Assembly: GCA_022843145.1 (NCBI GenBank)
Contig: JALHOF010000003.1
Span: forward strand, 62,001-126,000
Source: Hyphomicrobium sp.
GTDB taxonomy: Bacteria; Pseudomonadota; Alphaproteobacteria; Rhizobiales; Hyphomicrobiaceae
Reading direction: 5' to 3'
Length of the DNA: 64,000 nucleotides
Shown here piece after piece: positions 1-8,547 of this stretch. How positions within the stretch are numbered: the stretch's first letter is position 1; each line of letters begins with the position of its first letter. Below the pieces are notes generated by a model. It saw nothing but the letters and a program-made list of their open reading frames with translations. It did not search any database and was not told the DNA's origin. Position numbers and translations under genes: made by a program.

Positions 1-544
1 GCCCATAGGCGCCCGTCTTCACGTAGACGAACGTGGCATGCGTGTGAAAGGCCTTCCAATACCCTTGAAGCCGCCAAACCTCGGCATCGCGGCCCGACTT
101 TCCAGCGGCGTCAGCGACCTTCGCCGGGAAGAACACGATCGTGGGCGTGAAGTTCACCCGCCAGCGTTCGGCGAGCTTGCGCTCTTCCATTTTTTTGCCG
201 TCGAAGTCGGTGACCTCGCGCGAGCCATGCAGGTTGATCTGCAAAGCAAGGAAGTTGTCCTTGATGTATTTTGAAACCTCGGGGTCGGAGAGACTGGTGC
301 GGTGCATCTCGCCGCAGTACGGGCAGCCGCGCTGCTCGAAGAAGACGACGAGGCCCTTGCCCGCCGCTTCGGCATCGGCAAGGTCGTCCTTCAGATCGAG
401 GAACGACTGGTGGAACCATGGCTGCTTGTGCATGCCGTCTTCCGCCACCTCGGCCGCGCCGGCGCCGACGCGGGGCAGAGCCAGAACGCTTGCCGCCGTA
501 AGAGTACCAAGCAGGGCCTGCCGACGTGTCCAGATTGGTAGCAT
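1..544 (-). CDS. SoxW-like periplasmic thioredoxin-fold protein (partial, 3' end off the left edge)
   Basis: Exported thioredoxin-fold protein, probably a periplasmic thiol reductant or isomerase of the SoxW/thioredoxin_2 type. The N-terminus reads TRRQALLG followed by a hydrophobic stretch to about residue 30, which resembles a twin-arginine signal. The redox motif CPYC sits at residues 74-77 after a hydrophobic beta strand (GLVVFFEQRG), and the cis-proline region NFTPTIVFF follows. A purine-rich AAAGGATG lies just upstream of the ATG at 544. The reading frame is open to base 1, so at least 181 codons are present and the C-terminus is missing. No sox genes are visible, so a link to thiosulfate oxidation is only a family-based possibility. 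Confidence 0.8.
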   Translation of the reverse strand, partial: MLPIWTRRQALLGTLTAASVLALPRVGAGAAEVAEDGMHKQPWFHQSFLDLKDDLADAEAAGKGLVVFFEQRGCPYCGEMHRTSLSDPEVSKYIKDNFLALQINLHGSREVTDFDGKKMEERKLAERWRVNFTPTIVFFPAKVADAAGKSGRDAEVWRLQGYWKAFHTHATFVYVKTGAYG

Positions 545-658
545 GAGGGCATCCTTTACTAGGGACGGGGCACGAACGGCGTGCCCAGAGGTCTAGAATG
601 ATACCACGAACGGCACTCCCGCCAATTCCCGAGCGGGGTGCTGGCATTTCGAGCGTGC

Positions 659-1465
659 TCAGGCTTGCGGCGTCTCGCGGCGGAACGGGTATATCAATTG
701 AGCGGCGATCCCTTCGGGAACGGGGGTGGCGGTGCCGAACTGCTCAGGGGTTCGTCCGGGGGGCATGTAGTAGGTGCCGAACAGCCAATCCCAGACAGGG
801 AGCAATCCCGCGAAGTTCTTGTCCTGCGCCGCGGGGTCGGTGCTGTGATGCCAGCGATGAAACACCGGGCTTGCGATGACGGCGCGCAGCGGTCCGAAGT
901 CCCAATCGAGATTGGCGTGCAGCAGAATGGCGAACAGCGCGAAGACGGGCGCGATGCCGATGATGGCCGCAGGTGCGAACCCGAGCGCCAAGAGGGGCAG
1001 CGTCGTCGCAAGGCGCGACACGAGATCGTTCACCGGATGGGCGCGGACGGACGATAACCAGTCGAGCGTCACCGACGAATGGTGCACGGCATGAAACTTC
1101 CAAAGTTGGCGGCGATGGAACAGCCGATGCACCCAATAGCCGAGGAAGTCGGCGGCGACGAGCATGCCGAGCGCCTGAACAGGTCCCGGGAGGCGGGACA
1201 GCGGGCCGAAACCGGCCATGATCTCGTGTTCCGCGATGCGGCCATAGGTGACGTGGGCAAAGGCGGCGACTGCGACGATGACCACAAACCCGACAACGTA
1301 ATGGCCGAGAACGGGCGTCGCGATCCAGTAGGCCAAATCGGTCAAGAGGCCAGGCCGGCGAAGAGGCGTTCGCCGCGCGACCGGTTGCAGCCGCTCGAGC
1401 AGGCGGAAGAGGACGAACAGGACGGCGAAGCCGAGCAACAATCCTAAGGGCGTTGGCGCTGACAT
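659..1465 (-). CDS. Sterol desaturase / fatty acid hydroxylase superfamily membrane protein
   Basis: Integral membrane di-iron oxygenase of the fatty acid hydroxylase superfamily, 268 aa. The N-terminal half has hydrophobic membrane segments (LLGFAVLFVLFRLL, HYVVGFVVIVAVAAF). The histidine clusters expected to bind iron are present as HRLFH, HAVHHSS and HRWHH, in that order and at the usual spacing. Members hydroxylate or desaturate fatty acids, carotenoids or sterol/hopanoid-like lipids; the substrate cannot be deduced here. It is transcribed away from coaD, with about 190 bp of shared upstream region. A shorter relative occurs at 10317-10871. Confidence 0.85.
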   Translation of the reverse strand: MSAPTPLGLLLGFAVLFVLFRLLERLQPVARRTPLRRPGLLTDLAYWIATPVLGHYVVGFVVIVAVAAFAHVTYGRIAEHEIMAGFGPLSRLPGPVQALGMLVAADFLGYWVHRLFHRRQLWKFHAVHHSSVTLDWLSSVRAHPVNDLVSRLATTLPLLALGFAPAAIIGIAPVFALFAILLHANLDWDFGPLRAVIASPVFHRWHHSTDPAAQDKNFAGLLPVWDWLFGTYYMPPGRTPEQFGTATPVPEGIAAQLIYPFRRETPQA

Positions 1466-1653
1466 CTGCGGCGTCTCGACGGTTCATGACCAGCAGCCAG
1501 AATCTTGCAACCTCTGGCGTAGCGCGGACAATAGCCGAACCACGTTAAGGAAAATGTGGCGGATGGCCGCTACAGGGCCTCGCTCGAACCCGGTGGTGCG
1601 GGTAAGACTAGGCGTCTGTGGCAGGACGTGGCCGTATTGTACCAAGGACCGGC

Positions 1654-2163
1654 ATGACGATGACCCGCATCGGTTTTTACTCCGGCTCGTTCGATCCGGT
1701 CACGATCGGACATACCGACGTCATCAGCCGCGCTGCGCGGCTTGTCGATATGCTCGTCATCGGGATCGGCATCCATCCAGCGAAAGCTCCGATGTTCACC
1801 GACGCTGAGCGGGTAGCGATGCTCGAAGCGGAGACGCGGCCGATCGCCAAGGCGACGGGCACGCGGTTCGAGATCGTCACCTTTGACGACCTGGCGATCG
1901 ACGCAGCGCGGCGGCACGGTGCAATCGCCATCTTTCGCGGCCTACGCGATGGCACGGATTTCGACTACGAAATGCAGATGGCCGGCATGAACGGCGTGAT
2001 GGCGCCCGACATTCAGACCGTCTTTGTCGCGGCGTCTCCCGGCGTCCGGCACATTGCCGCAAATCTTGTGCGGCAGGTCGCCGGGATGGGTGGCGACATT
2101 TCAGGATTCGTGTCGGCTGGGGTCGCCAAGCGGCTGCGCGGCAAGATCTCGCGGCAGAAGTAG
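1654..2163 (+). CDS. coaD: Phosphopantetheine adenylyltransferase
   Basis: Transfers AMP from ATP to 4'-phosphopantetheine to give dephospho-CoA, the penultimate step of coenzyme A synthesis; cytosolic. The 169-aa product is normal family length. It starts with the nucleotidyltransferase signature [12 protein letters not shown] (T/HxGH type), and its C-terminal part carries the alphaproteobacterial form [21 protein letters not shown] at 1654 is preferred because AAGGA lies five bases upstream; a second ATG follows at 1660. The alkyltransferase-like gene begins four bases after the stop, so the two are probably co-transcribed. Confidence 0.95.
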   Translation: MTMTRIGFYSGSFDPVTIGHTDVISRAARLVDMLVIGIGIHPAKAPMFTDAERVAMLEAETRPIAKATGTRFEIVTFDDLAIDAARRHGAIAIFRGLRDGTDFDYEMQMAGMNGVMAPDIQTVFVAASPGVRHIAANLVRQVAGMGGDISGFVSAGVAKRLRGKISRQK

Positions 2164-2167
2164 CCGC

Positions 2168-2632
2168 ATGACCGGCTCCCCGTCATACGCTCACATCAAA
2201 GCCGACGTGCTGGCTGTGATCACGACCGTACCGCGCGGCAAGGTGACGAGTTTCACCGCGATCGCAAAGTGTGTCGGGATCTTGCCGCGCCACGTGGCGA
2301 CCATCATCGCGGGCCTCGACGCGTCCGAGATCGAGCGTGTGCCATGGCACCGGGTCGTGGCCGATGGTGGCGCGATTGGCCGCCATCCGCGTCGCGACGA
2401 ACAGATGCGGCGGTTGCGCGCGGATGGGTTGCCGGTCTCTCCGGTGGGGATAGTCGGCGGTCTCGAGGGTGCGATGCTGGTGAGTGTTACAAGGCCGGGA
2501 CCCGGAGAACAGCGTGATTTGCCGCACGCGGGCGTCGACGGCTCGGGAATGACGCAAGTTTCCGAGGCCGGAGCGGCGCGGCCGTCGCGGGCGCGGGGGC
2601 GCTTCGATCGTCCTGGAACGAAACTCGAATGA
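2168..2632 (+). CDS. Alkyltransferase-like (ATL) DNA-binding protein
   Basis: Homologous to the C-terminal DNA-binding domain of O6-methylguanine-DNA methyltransferase. Residues from about 8 to 105 contain VPRGKVTSFTAIAK, the helix-turn-helix region, and the active-site strip VPWHRVVADGGAIG. The acceptor cysteine of the PCHR motif is replaced by tryptophan. That is the hallmark of ATL proteins, which bind alkylated guanines without repairing them and hand them to nucleotide excision repair (family knowledge). Beyond about residue 110 there is an extra tail of roughly 45 residues rich in Gly, Arg and Ala, with no recognisable domain. The stop overlaps the start of the enolase-like gene (ATGA). 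Confidence 0.85.
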   Translation: MTGSPSYAHIKADVLAVITTVPRGKVTSFTAIAKCVGILPRHVATIIAGLDASEIERVPWHRVVADGGAIGRHPRRDEQMRRLRADGLPVSPVGIVGGLEGAMLVSVTRPGPGEQRDLPHAGVDGSGMTQVSEAGAARPSRARGRFDRPGTKLE

Positions 2633-3930
2633 TCCGCTCCAGTCGTGGGTCGACACGCATCGCGCGTGCCGGTGGACGGCGGGTGTGGGACAGCCGTGGC
2701 CTGCCCACGATCGAGATCGAAGTCGTGCTGGAGGACGGCGCGACGGGGATCGGGGCCGCGCCAGCGGCTGGCTTGCCGGCGCCGGGGGAGCCGGTCGATT
2801 TGCGCGATGGTGGCGCCGCGTTCGCCGGCCAGGATGTGACGCGCGCCATCAGCGGTGTCCGCACGGCGATTGCGCCGGCCTTGATCGGGCTCGATGCCGC
2901 CGACCAAGAAGCGATCGATCGCCGCATGATCGCGATCGACGGCACCGCCGACCGCCGCGTGCTCGGCGGCAATGCAATGATCGCCACGTCGCTGGCGGTC
3001 GCCAACGCGGCAGCGGCGGCAGATGATATCCCGCTGTGGCAGCATCTGGCGCGCGGGGGCCGGCCGTCTCCGCTGCCGTTGCCGCGCGTGCAGCTGCTTG
3101 ATTGCGGGCTATCGATTGCGACCGGAAGCGATCTTGTCGGGCTATGGCTAGTGCCGGTCGGCGCCGAGGACTTCGGCAGTGCGCTCGATTGGTGCTCGGA
3201 GGTGACGCGAACGGCGGCTTTATTGGTGGCGGAGCGCGGGCGCGGCGTGGCTGTGGCGGGACCACGCGGTGGGCTTCGGATTGCGGGGGTCACCGCGGAG
3301 GAGGCGATCGAGGTCGCGGTCCGGTCGATCGAGCGCGCCGGCTTTGCGATAGGCGAGGATATTGCTCTGGGGCTCGACGTGCGCGCGTGGCGGTTCGGCC
3401 GTGGCGGACGGTATCGGATCGGCATCGATGGCCGGGAGACGGATACGCACGGCATGATCGCCCGCTATCTCGGTTGGCTCCGGCGCTATCCGATCGTGTC
3501 GCTCGCCGATCCGCTGGGCAATGACGAGATCGCGGGGGTGGCCGCGCTCACGGCGGCGGCGGGCGCTTCAGTGGAGATTGCGATCGGCGACAGTGCGCTC
3601 TTGGAGCCGCAGCGATTGAGGCAGCTCGCGGACGAACGGGCTGGGTCGGCGTTGCTTCTGAAGGCGGGGCAATTCGCCACGCTTACGGAGTTGCGCGCCG
3701 CCGTGGAGCAAGCTCGCGCGGCCGGCTGGGGGACGATCCTGGCGGCGCGGACAGGGGAAGTCGAGGCCAACTGGCTCGTTCATCTGGCAGTCGCGTGGGG
3801 TGTCGGCCAACTGGCGGCCGGCGGGCTCGCGCGCGGCGAGCGGGTGGCGCGGTGGAACGAGGGGCTACGCCTCGCCGACAGGTTGCCGAGCGGTGGGGCG
3901 GTGCCGCCACAATCGGCCTTCCCGTGGTGA
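2629..3930 (+). CDS. Enolase-like paralogue, probably catalytically inactive
   Basis: 433 aa, aligning over its whole length with enolase: WDSRGLPTIEIEV (enolase DSRGNPTVEV), a LGGNAMIATSLAVANAAA segment (LGANAILGVSLA), YPIVSLADPL (YPIVSIEDGL) and LLKAGQFATLTEL (LIKVNQIGTLTET). Most catalytic positions are changed. The GGAHA loop is CGLSIA, the GDEGGF glutamate is lost (AGPRGG), the metal-binding Glu of SIED is Ala, and the Lys of the KTG motif is Ala. The lysine in LLK, the Arg of the HRSGE loop (AARTGE) and two of three metal-binding Asp remain. It is therefore unlikely to be the glycolytic enolase. The ATG overlaps the stop of the ATL gene, so translation is probably coupled. Function unknown. 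Confidence 0.8.
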   Translation: MIRSSRGSTRIARAGGRRVWDSRGLPTIEIEVVLEDGATGIGAAPAAGLPAPGEPVDLRDGGAAFAGQDVTRAISGVRTAIAPALIGLDAADQEAIDRRMIAIDGTADRRVLGGNAMIATSLAVANAAAAADDIPLWQHLARGGRPSPLPLPRVQLLDCGLSIATGSDLVGLWLVPVGAEDFGSALDWCSEVTRTAALLVAERGRGVAVAGPRGGLRIAGVTAEEAIEVAVRSIERAGFAIGEDIALGLDVRAWRFGRGGRYRIGIDGRETDTHGMIARYLGWLRRYPIVSLADPLGNDEIAGVAALTAAAGASVEIAIGDSALLEPQRLRQLADERAGSALLLKAGQFATLTELRAAVEQARAAGWGTILAARTGEVEANWLVHLAVAWGVGQLAAGGLARGERVARWNEGLRLADRLPSGGAVPPQSAFPW

Positions 3931-4192
3931 GGGGATGATCAGCATGGCGCTTGGTGCACTGCGGCAATCTTTCGAGGCCCGCGGCGGTTGCGCGCGCGCC
4001 GTCAAATCGCCATAACGGCGCGGTCAGTCGCGATGCCGGGCCAAGGCCCGTCCTTTGGACGGATCGTTGCGCAAGCAGGTCCGTCGAGACCGGCATCCAC
4101 GCCAGCCACAACAGCCGCTCGTACCGGCAGCTACGTGGCAACGGGCCGTATCAATCCACCCACAACCCATCGCAGCCGAAGGCATTCGCACC

Positions 4193-4801
4193 ATGAGACT
4201 TCTCAAGAGCCTGGTCCTGGCCGCAGCTCTCATTGCCGGCCCCGCACTGGCCCAGCACGCCCTGGCCCAGCAGCCCGCTCCCGCCGCCAAGCCCGTCGAC
4301 CCCCAGAACACGCTCGTGATCGAGCTCAAAAGCGGAAAGGTGCTGATCGCGCTGCGTCCCGACATCGCGCCCAAGCACGTCGAGCGCGTGAAGCAGCTTG
4401 CGAAAGAGAAGTTCTACGACGGTATCGTTTGGCATCGGGTCATCGCGGGCTTCATGGCGCAGTCGGGAGACCCAACCGGAACCGGCCGCGGCGGCTCGAA
4501 GTACGGCAACGTCAAGGCCGAGTTCACGCCGACCCCGTTCGAGCGTGGCACGGTCGGTGCGGCGCGGTCGCAGAGCCCCGACAGCGCAAACAGCCAGTTC
4601 TTCATCTGCTTTACCCACACCCCGTTCCTCAACGGTAATTACACGGTTTGGGGCAAGGTCATCGACGGCATGCAGCACGTCGACCAGATCGCCAAGGGTG
4701 AGCCGCCGGAGAACCCCGACAAGATCGTCAAGGCCTACATTCTGGCCGACGCGCAGGCCGCTCCGGCCGGAGCGGCTCCGGGTGCGGCGCAGAAGAAATA
4801 G
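4193..4801 (+). CDS. Exported cyclophilin-type peptidyl-prolyl cis-trans isomerase
   Basis: 202-aa periplasmic cyclophilin that accelerates proline isomerisation during folding of exported proteins. The start at 4193 gives a clear Sec signal peptide (MRLLKSLVLAAALIAGPALA, cut near residue 20-26), then a Pro/Ala linker. The cyclophilin core follows: FYDGIVWHRVIAGFMAQSGD, GTGRGGS, SPDSANSQFFICF and NYTVWGKVIDGM, containing the catalytic Arg and the FxxQ and active-site Phe positions. The C-terminal tail is Ala/Pro rich. The following gene at 4877 is a signal-less copy; 75 bp separates them, so a duplication within one operon is likely. Confidence 0.9.
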   Translation: MRLLKSLVLAAALIAGPALAQHALAQQPAPAAKPVDPQNTLVIELKSGKVLIALRPDIAPKHVERVKQLAKEKFYDGIVWHRVIAGFMAQSGDPTGTGRGGSKYGNVKAEFTPTPFERGTVGAARSQSPDSANSQFFICFTHTPFLNGNYTVWGKVIDGMQHVDQIAKGEPPENPDKIVKAYILADAQAAPAGAAPGAAQKK

Positions 4802-4876
4802 CGCCCGTCCGCGCGAGACTGCCCGCCGGTCTAACCGTGACGGGACCACGTTCAAAACCAGAAGGAGCGCCGCCAG

Positions 4877-5356
4877 ATGGCAGCAATCAAAGACCCCGAG
4901 AACACGATCATCATGGAGACGACCAAGGGACGCGTCGTGATCGAACTGCGCCCCGATCTCGCTCCACAGCACGTCGACCGCATCAAGACGCTAGCCCGCA
5001 AGGGCTTCTATGACGGCATCAAGTTCCATCGCGTGATCGAGGGATTCATGGCGCAGACCGGTTGCCCGCGCGGTCTCGGCACTGGCGGATCGGACCTTCC
5101 GAACCTGCCGGCCGAGTTCAATTCCGAGAAGCACGTGCGCGGCGTCTGTTCGATGGCGCGGTCGTCGAACCCTAATTCGGCGAACAGCCAGTTCTTCATC
5201 TGTTTCGATGACGCGACGTTCCTCGACCGCCAGTACACGGCATGGGGCAAGGTCATCGAGGGCATGGACAACGTCGACAAGCTGGCTCGCGGCGAACCGC
5301 CCCGCGCACCCGACAGCATGGTGAAGGTCATGGTCGCCGCCGACGTGAAGGTATGA
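4877..5356 (+). CDS. ppiB: Cytosolic cyclophilin-type peptidyl-prolyl cis-trans isomerase
   Basis: 159-aa single-domain cyclophilin without a signal peptide, hence cytosolic. It contains FYDGIKFHRVIEGFMAQTG, GTGGSDLPNLPAEFN, SANSQFFICF and QYTAWGKVIEGMD, the complete catalytic face. An AAGGAG ribosome binding site lies upstream of the ATG. The stop codon overlaps the start of the DUF423 gene (ATGA), so the two are translationally coupled. It is a close relative of the exported cyclophilin immediately upstream. Confidence 0.93.
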   Translation: MAAIKDPENTIIMETTKGRVVIELRPDLAPQHVDRIKTLARKGFYDGIKFHRVIEGFMAQTGCPRGLGTGGSDLPNLPAEFNSEKHVRGVCSMARSSNPNSANSQFFICFDDATFLDRQYTAWGKVIEGMDNVDKLARGEPPRAPDSMVKVMVAADVKV

Positions 5357-5730
5357 GCACGCGGTGGGGGCAGGGCCTCGCCGTCGGGGCGGGCCTCGCG
5401 GGTGCGGCGGGTGTCGCGCTCGCCGCGGTTGCCGCCCACAAGCTGCAATTGCCCGCGCTGGCGAGTGCGGCATCTATGCTGCAGATACACGCCGTCGGCA
5501 CGTTGGCCGTGGCGGCGGTCGCATTAAGCGTCGAACGCCCGGCGGCGTGGCTCGTCGCGGGCAGCGTGATGCTGTTCGGCGCCGTACTGTTCGCGGCCAC
5601 TCTGTCGTTGCCCGCCTTCGGCGTCTTTGTCTTGCCGGGAAGGGTTGCGCCGGTTGGCGGTAGTCTCGCGATCCTCGGCTGGGTTCTGGTCTCGGTCGCG
5701 GCGGTCCTGTCGTTCCGACGCACCCTATGA
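5353..5730 (+). CDS. DUF423 family small membrane protein
   Basis: 125-aa protein made almost entirely of hydrophobic segments, about four membrane helices (near residues 7-27, 38-62, 65-88 and 98-120). The length, helix layout and the early AAVAAHKL stretch fit the DUF423/YgdD family, whose biochemical role is not established. Its ATG overlaps the stop of ppiB by four bases. A strong hairpin follows directly after the stop, closing the operon. Confidence 0.75.
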   Translation: MSTRWGQGLAVGAGLAGAAGVALAAVAAHKLQLPALASAASMLQIHAVGTLAVAAVALSVERPAAWLVAGSVMLFGAVLFAATLSLPAFGVFVLPGRVAPVGGSLAILGWVLVSVAAVLSFRRTL

Positions 5731-5734
5731 GCGA

Positions 5735-5760
5735 CCCCCGCCAGCGCGTGCTGGCGGGGG
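5735..5760 (+). terminator. Hairpin terminator after the cyclophilin/DUF423 operon
   Basis: Perfect 11-bp GC-rich stem (CCCCCGCCAGC pairing with GCTGGCGGGGG) around a GCGT loop, four bases after the DUF423 stop. There is no clear T-tract, but a second smaller hairpin (CTTCAA/TTGAAG) follows. It sits between convergent genes, so it may work in both directions. Confidence 0.65.
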
Positions 5761-5792
5761 CGCGAATGCTTCAAAAGCTTGAAGGCCGACAC

Positions 5793-5999
5793 TCATAGGT
5801 GTTGCGGAACATCCTTGTTCCGCGGCGGGTCACCTGCCGGAATATCCGGAAGCGGTGGCAGGTCCGGCGGGCGCGGCACAGGATCGGTACCGCCCGGCCC
5901 GCGATCGGGACCACGATCCGGATTGTCGGGTACGTTCGTCGGATCGCGCACAGGCGCTTGATCGGGCCCGGGTTGCGGCTTGCGCGGATCATTTGTCAT
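5793..5999 (-). CDS. Small proline/aspartate-rich protein of unknown function
   Basis: 68 aa, dominated by Pro, Asp, Gly and Arg, with repeated DPxx/NPD/PDRGP units and no hydrophobic segment, so it is probably disordered and cytosolic. Its stop codon TGA lies at 5793 and it starts at 5999, just upstream of the divergent exported DUF2314 gene. I do not recognise a family. The Pro/Asp bias could be a coincidence of high-GC sequence, but similar short disordered proteins are common in this bacterial order; compare the 54-aa protein at 42979-43143. Confidence 0.5.
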   Translation of the reverse strand: MTNDPRKPQPGPDQAPVRDPTNVPDNPDRGPDRGPGGTDPVPRPPDLPPLPDIPAGDPPRNKDVPQHL

Positions 6000-6126
6000 G
6001 GCACACTCCCGTTCACTGGTTCAGAGCATGTCCGATGAACGTGACCAGGTCTGCAAAGTTCCCCGGCGGGACCGCTCGCGTGGTGCCCATCCGCGGTCTC
6101 AAAACGAAAAGGGAGAAGTCAGCGCC

Positions 6127-6678
6127 ATGATCGAGCGTCGGCCGCAAGCTACGGGCATCAAACATCATAGCCCGCCGGCAGGGCTTCTGCGTCTGGCCCT
6201 GGTCGCAGCGGTCGCGCTCGTGCTGCTGCCGGGTGTCTCAGCCCTGCCTGCCATCGCGCAGAAGACGCCGGCCGACAAGGTGATCCCTGTGCCGAGCCAC
6301 GACGCGGCGATGAACGCTGCGATCGCCAAAGCGCGCAAATCGCTGCCGGAGTTCTGGTCGGCTCAAGCGACGCCCCAGCCCGGTGTGACCAACTTCTCGC
6401 TCAAGGTCCGAATTGTCGACAAGAACGGGTTCGAACACTTCTGGTTGAACAACCTCGAGCGGAACGGCGATAAGCTCGCCGGCACGATCAACAACGAGCC
6501 CAACATCGTCAAGAGCGTCAAGCTCGGCCAGCGCTATACGTTCAGCGAGTCCGACATCAGCGACTGGCTGTTCATGCGCGGCGGAACGATGGTTGGCAAT
6601 GAGACCATGCGACCGCTGCTCGACCGCATGCCTGCCGCCGACGCCGCACGCTACCGTGCGATGCTCGAAAAGCCCTGA
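6127..6678 (+). CDS. Exported DUF2314-domain protein
   Basis: 183 aa. An N-terminal hydrophobic signal (LLRLALVAAVALVLLPGVSA, about residues 19-38) ends in a likely cleavage site before QKTPADK. The mature part has the DUF2314 pattern: SLPEFWSA, FSLKVRIVDKNGFEHFWLNN, a conserved GTINNEP turn, KLGQRYTF, ISDWLFMRGG and GNETMRPLL. The domain is widespread but has no assigned function. The start at 6127 is chosen because it places the signal peptide near the N-terminus. Confidence 0.75.
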   Translation: MIERRPQATGIKHHSPPAGLLRLALVAAVALVLLPGVSALPAIAQKTPADKVIPVPSHDAAMNAAIAKARKSLPEFWSAQATPQPGVTNFSLKVRIVDKNGFEHFWLNNLERNGDKLAGTINNEPNIVKSVKLGQRYTFSESDISDWLFMRGGTMVGNETMRPLLDRMPAADAARYRAMLEKP

Positions 6679-6692
6679 CGCGGCGTTTGCGC

Positions 6693-6776
6693 CTACTTGG
6701 TGCCGGCAGGCTTTTTGGGAGCTGCGGGCTTCTTGGGCTTGCGCTTTTCTTTGGTCGAGCGCTGTTCCTTGGCCAT
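6693..6776 (-). CDS. Tiny lysine/proline-rich protein (27 aa)
   Basis: A 28-codon frame beginning MAKEQRSTKEKRKPKK and ending in repeated KKPAAPKK-type units. Short basic proteins starting MAKGQ/MAKEQRS..KKPKK are scattered through Proteobacteria, usually annotated as hypothetical, and this looks like one. GGACCCACTCCA precedes the start. No function is known. It lies downstream of and convergent with the DUF2314 gene. Confidence 0.55.
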   Translation of the reverse strand: MAKEQRSTKEKRKPKKPAAPKKPAGTK

Positions 6777-6841
6777 TGGAGTGGGTCCTGTCGGTTGCTT
6801 GAGCGGTATGGGCATCGCTGCCCGCGCGTTGGAAGCTGAAC

Positions 6842-7294
6842 TTATTCGTCGCTGCGCGCAAGCGGCGGGCTTGACGCCGCACTAAACTCAGCCATTGCCA
6901 AGAACGCCCGGATCCGCTCGGCGTCGTGGTACTCGTCGATCTCGACGATCTGCTTGCCTTCGACTTTGAGCACATGGCGGATGACGAGGTCGAGAACGTG
7001 CCCGCTCGGGCGATGCCGGTAGTCGCCGCGTGACATTGTCCGCGCCTGCTGTCCGACGAATTCTATGAAATCCAACTCGTAGGTGAGGAGTTCGTATGTC
7101 GCGACTAGCTCGAGCATCCGTTGCCGCATCGCTTCGCGTCCGACGGTCAGCCCGGCAAAGATGATGATCTCAGTGTCGATGTGCATGCGCCAGAACACAT
7201 CCGCGGAGATGTAGCTTAGGGCACGGTCGATATCCTGGCTGATCCATGCGTCGAAAAAGGCTCGGACGACAAATTCTGGACTGGGGTTCAACAT
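6842..7294 (-). CDS. NTF2-like / SnoaL-like domain protein
   Basis: 150 aa from the ATG at 7294, which has a GAGG eight bases upstream. A single SnoaL-type alpha+beta cone is visible: an N-terminal helix (VVRAFFDAWISQDIDRALSYI), DVFWRMHID, GREAMRQRMLELV, then beta strands ending KVEGKQIVEIDEYHDAERIRAF. Members are isomerases, hydrolases or binding proteins; the substrate cannot be read from the sequence. It is divergent from queA, and a second protein of the same superfamily lies convergently at the other end of queA (8514-8954). Confidence 0.75.
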   Translation of the reverse strand: MLNPSPEFVVRAFFDAWISQDIDRALSYISADVFWRMHIDTEIIIFAGLTVGREAMRQRMLELVATYELLTYELDFIEFVGQQARTMSRGDYRHRPSGHVLDLVIRHVLKVEGKQIVEIDEYHDAERIRAFLAMAEFSAASSPPLARSDE

Positions 7295-7443
7295 GGCGCG
7301 CCTCTGCGGCATCGACGGCCGATAATTGATTGGCTCAATCACCGTATAGACGAACACTGTACCCCAATTACAGACCTGCGAAACTGAATGTCGTCCAATC
7401 GTCGACCCTTGACGGGGCTTGCCGGTTCGGCGACGGGTGCGCG

Positions 7444-8547
7444 ATGCGAACAGACGTCTTCGACTTCCACCTGCCCGAGGACCGGATCGCGCTGCATCCG
7501 GCAGAGCCGCGTGACAGCGCACGGATGCTCGTGGTCGCGGCCGATGGCGCGATCACGGACGGCAGAGTGCGAGATCTCATGGGATTGCTGCGGTCGGGCG
7601 ACGCGCTGGTATTCAACGATACGCGTGTGATCCCCGCAGCACTCACCGGTGTCAGGGTGCGCGACGGCGTGCGTGCGGCCATCGATTTCAACCTGATTAA
7701 GCGTCTCGACGCCGCCACATGGCGCGCGTTCGCACGTCCGGCCAAGCGGTTGGTCGCCGGAGATAAAGTCCGGTTTGGCGCCGACGGCGATGCGTGCCTG
7801 CTCGGAACGCTCGAAGCGACGGTGACCGCGAAACTCGACGCGGGTGAAGTGGAGCTGGCGTTCGACCGGCACGGCGCCTATCTCGACGAGGCCATCGCCG
7901 CACTGGGAGAGATGCCGCTGCCGCCCTACATCGCACTGAAGCGGGCCCCGGATGCGCGTGACCGCGAGCATTATCAGACGATCTTCGCCGCGCGGGACGG
8001 GGCCGTCGCCGCACCGACGGCCGGACTGCATTTTACGGCAGAGTTGCTGCGTGCTCTGGAGGAACGCGGCGTGTCGCGGCACGCGGTGACGCTCCACGTC
8101 GGGGCGGGAACCTTCCTTCCGGTCAAGGCAGAAGACACCAACGACCATCCGATGCACAGCGAATGGGGCGAAGTGTCGCCTGCTACCGCCGCCAGTTTGA
8201 ACGATGTGCGGGCGCGAGGCGGCCGGATTGTCTCGGTCGGAACCACCTCGCTGCGGCTGATCGAGAGCGCGACAGACGACGACGGCCGCATCCATGCCTG
8301 GAATGGCGAGACGGCAATTTTCATCACACCCGGCTATCGCTTCAAGGCGATCGACGTGCTGATGACCAATTTCCATCTCCCGCGATCAACACTGTTCATG
8401 CTGGTCGCGGCGTTCTCTGGCCTCGACACGATGAAGACCGCCTATGCGCGCGCCATCGCGTCGGGCTATCGGTTTTATTCCTATGGCGACGCGTCGCTGC
8501 TGTTTCGCCGCGGTCATGAGCCGTCTTTGGCTTCGGCCTCGAGATAG
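7444..8547 (+). CDS. queA: S-adenosylmethionine:tRNA ribosyltransferase-isomerase
   Basis: Transfers and rearranges the ribosyl group of S-adenosylmethionine onto 7-aminomethyl-7-deazaguanine at tRNA position 34, giving epoxyqueuosine. 367 aa, normal length. The start is the ATG at 7444 ([19 protein letters not shown]). Family blocks seen: [59 protein letters not shown] and [14 protein letters not shown]. tgt lies downstream at 9109 and queG at 24929, so three late queuosine genes are in the window. The last 34 bases overlap the convergent NTF2-like gene. Confidence 0.95.
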   Translation: MRTDVFDFHLPEDRIALHPAEPRDSARMLVVAADGAITDGRVRDLMGLLRSGDALVFNDTRVIPAALTGVRVRDGVRAAIDFNLIKRLDAATWRAFARPAKRLVAGDKVRFGADGDACLLGTLEATVTAKLDAGEVELAFDRHGAYLDEAIAALGEMPLPPYIALKRAPDARDREHYQTIFAARDGAVAAPTAGLHFTAELLRALEERGVSRHAVTLHVGAGTFLPVKAEDTNDHPMHSEWGEVSPATAASLNDVRARGGRIVSVGTTSLRLIESATDDDGRIHAWNGETAIFITPGYRFKAIDVLMTNFHLPRSTLFMLVAAFSGLDTMKTAYARAIASGYRFYSYGDASLLFRRGHEPSLASASR

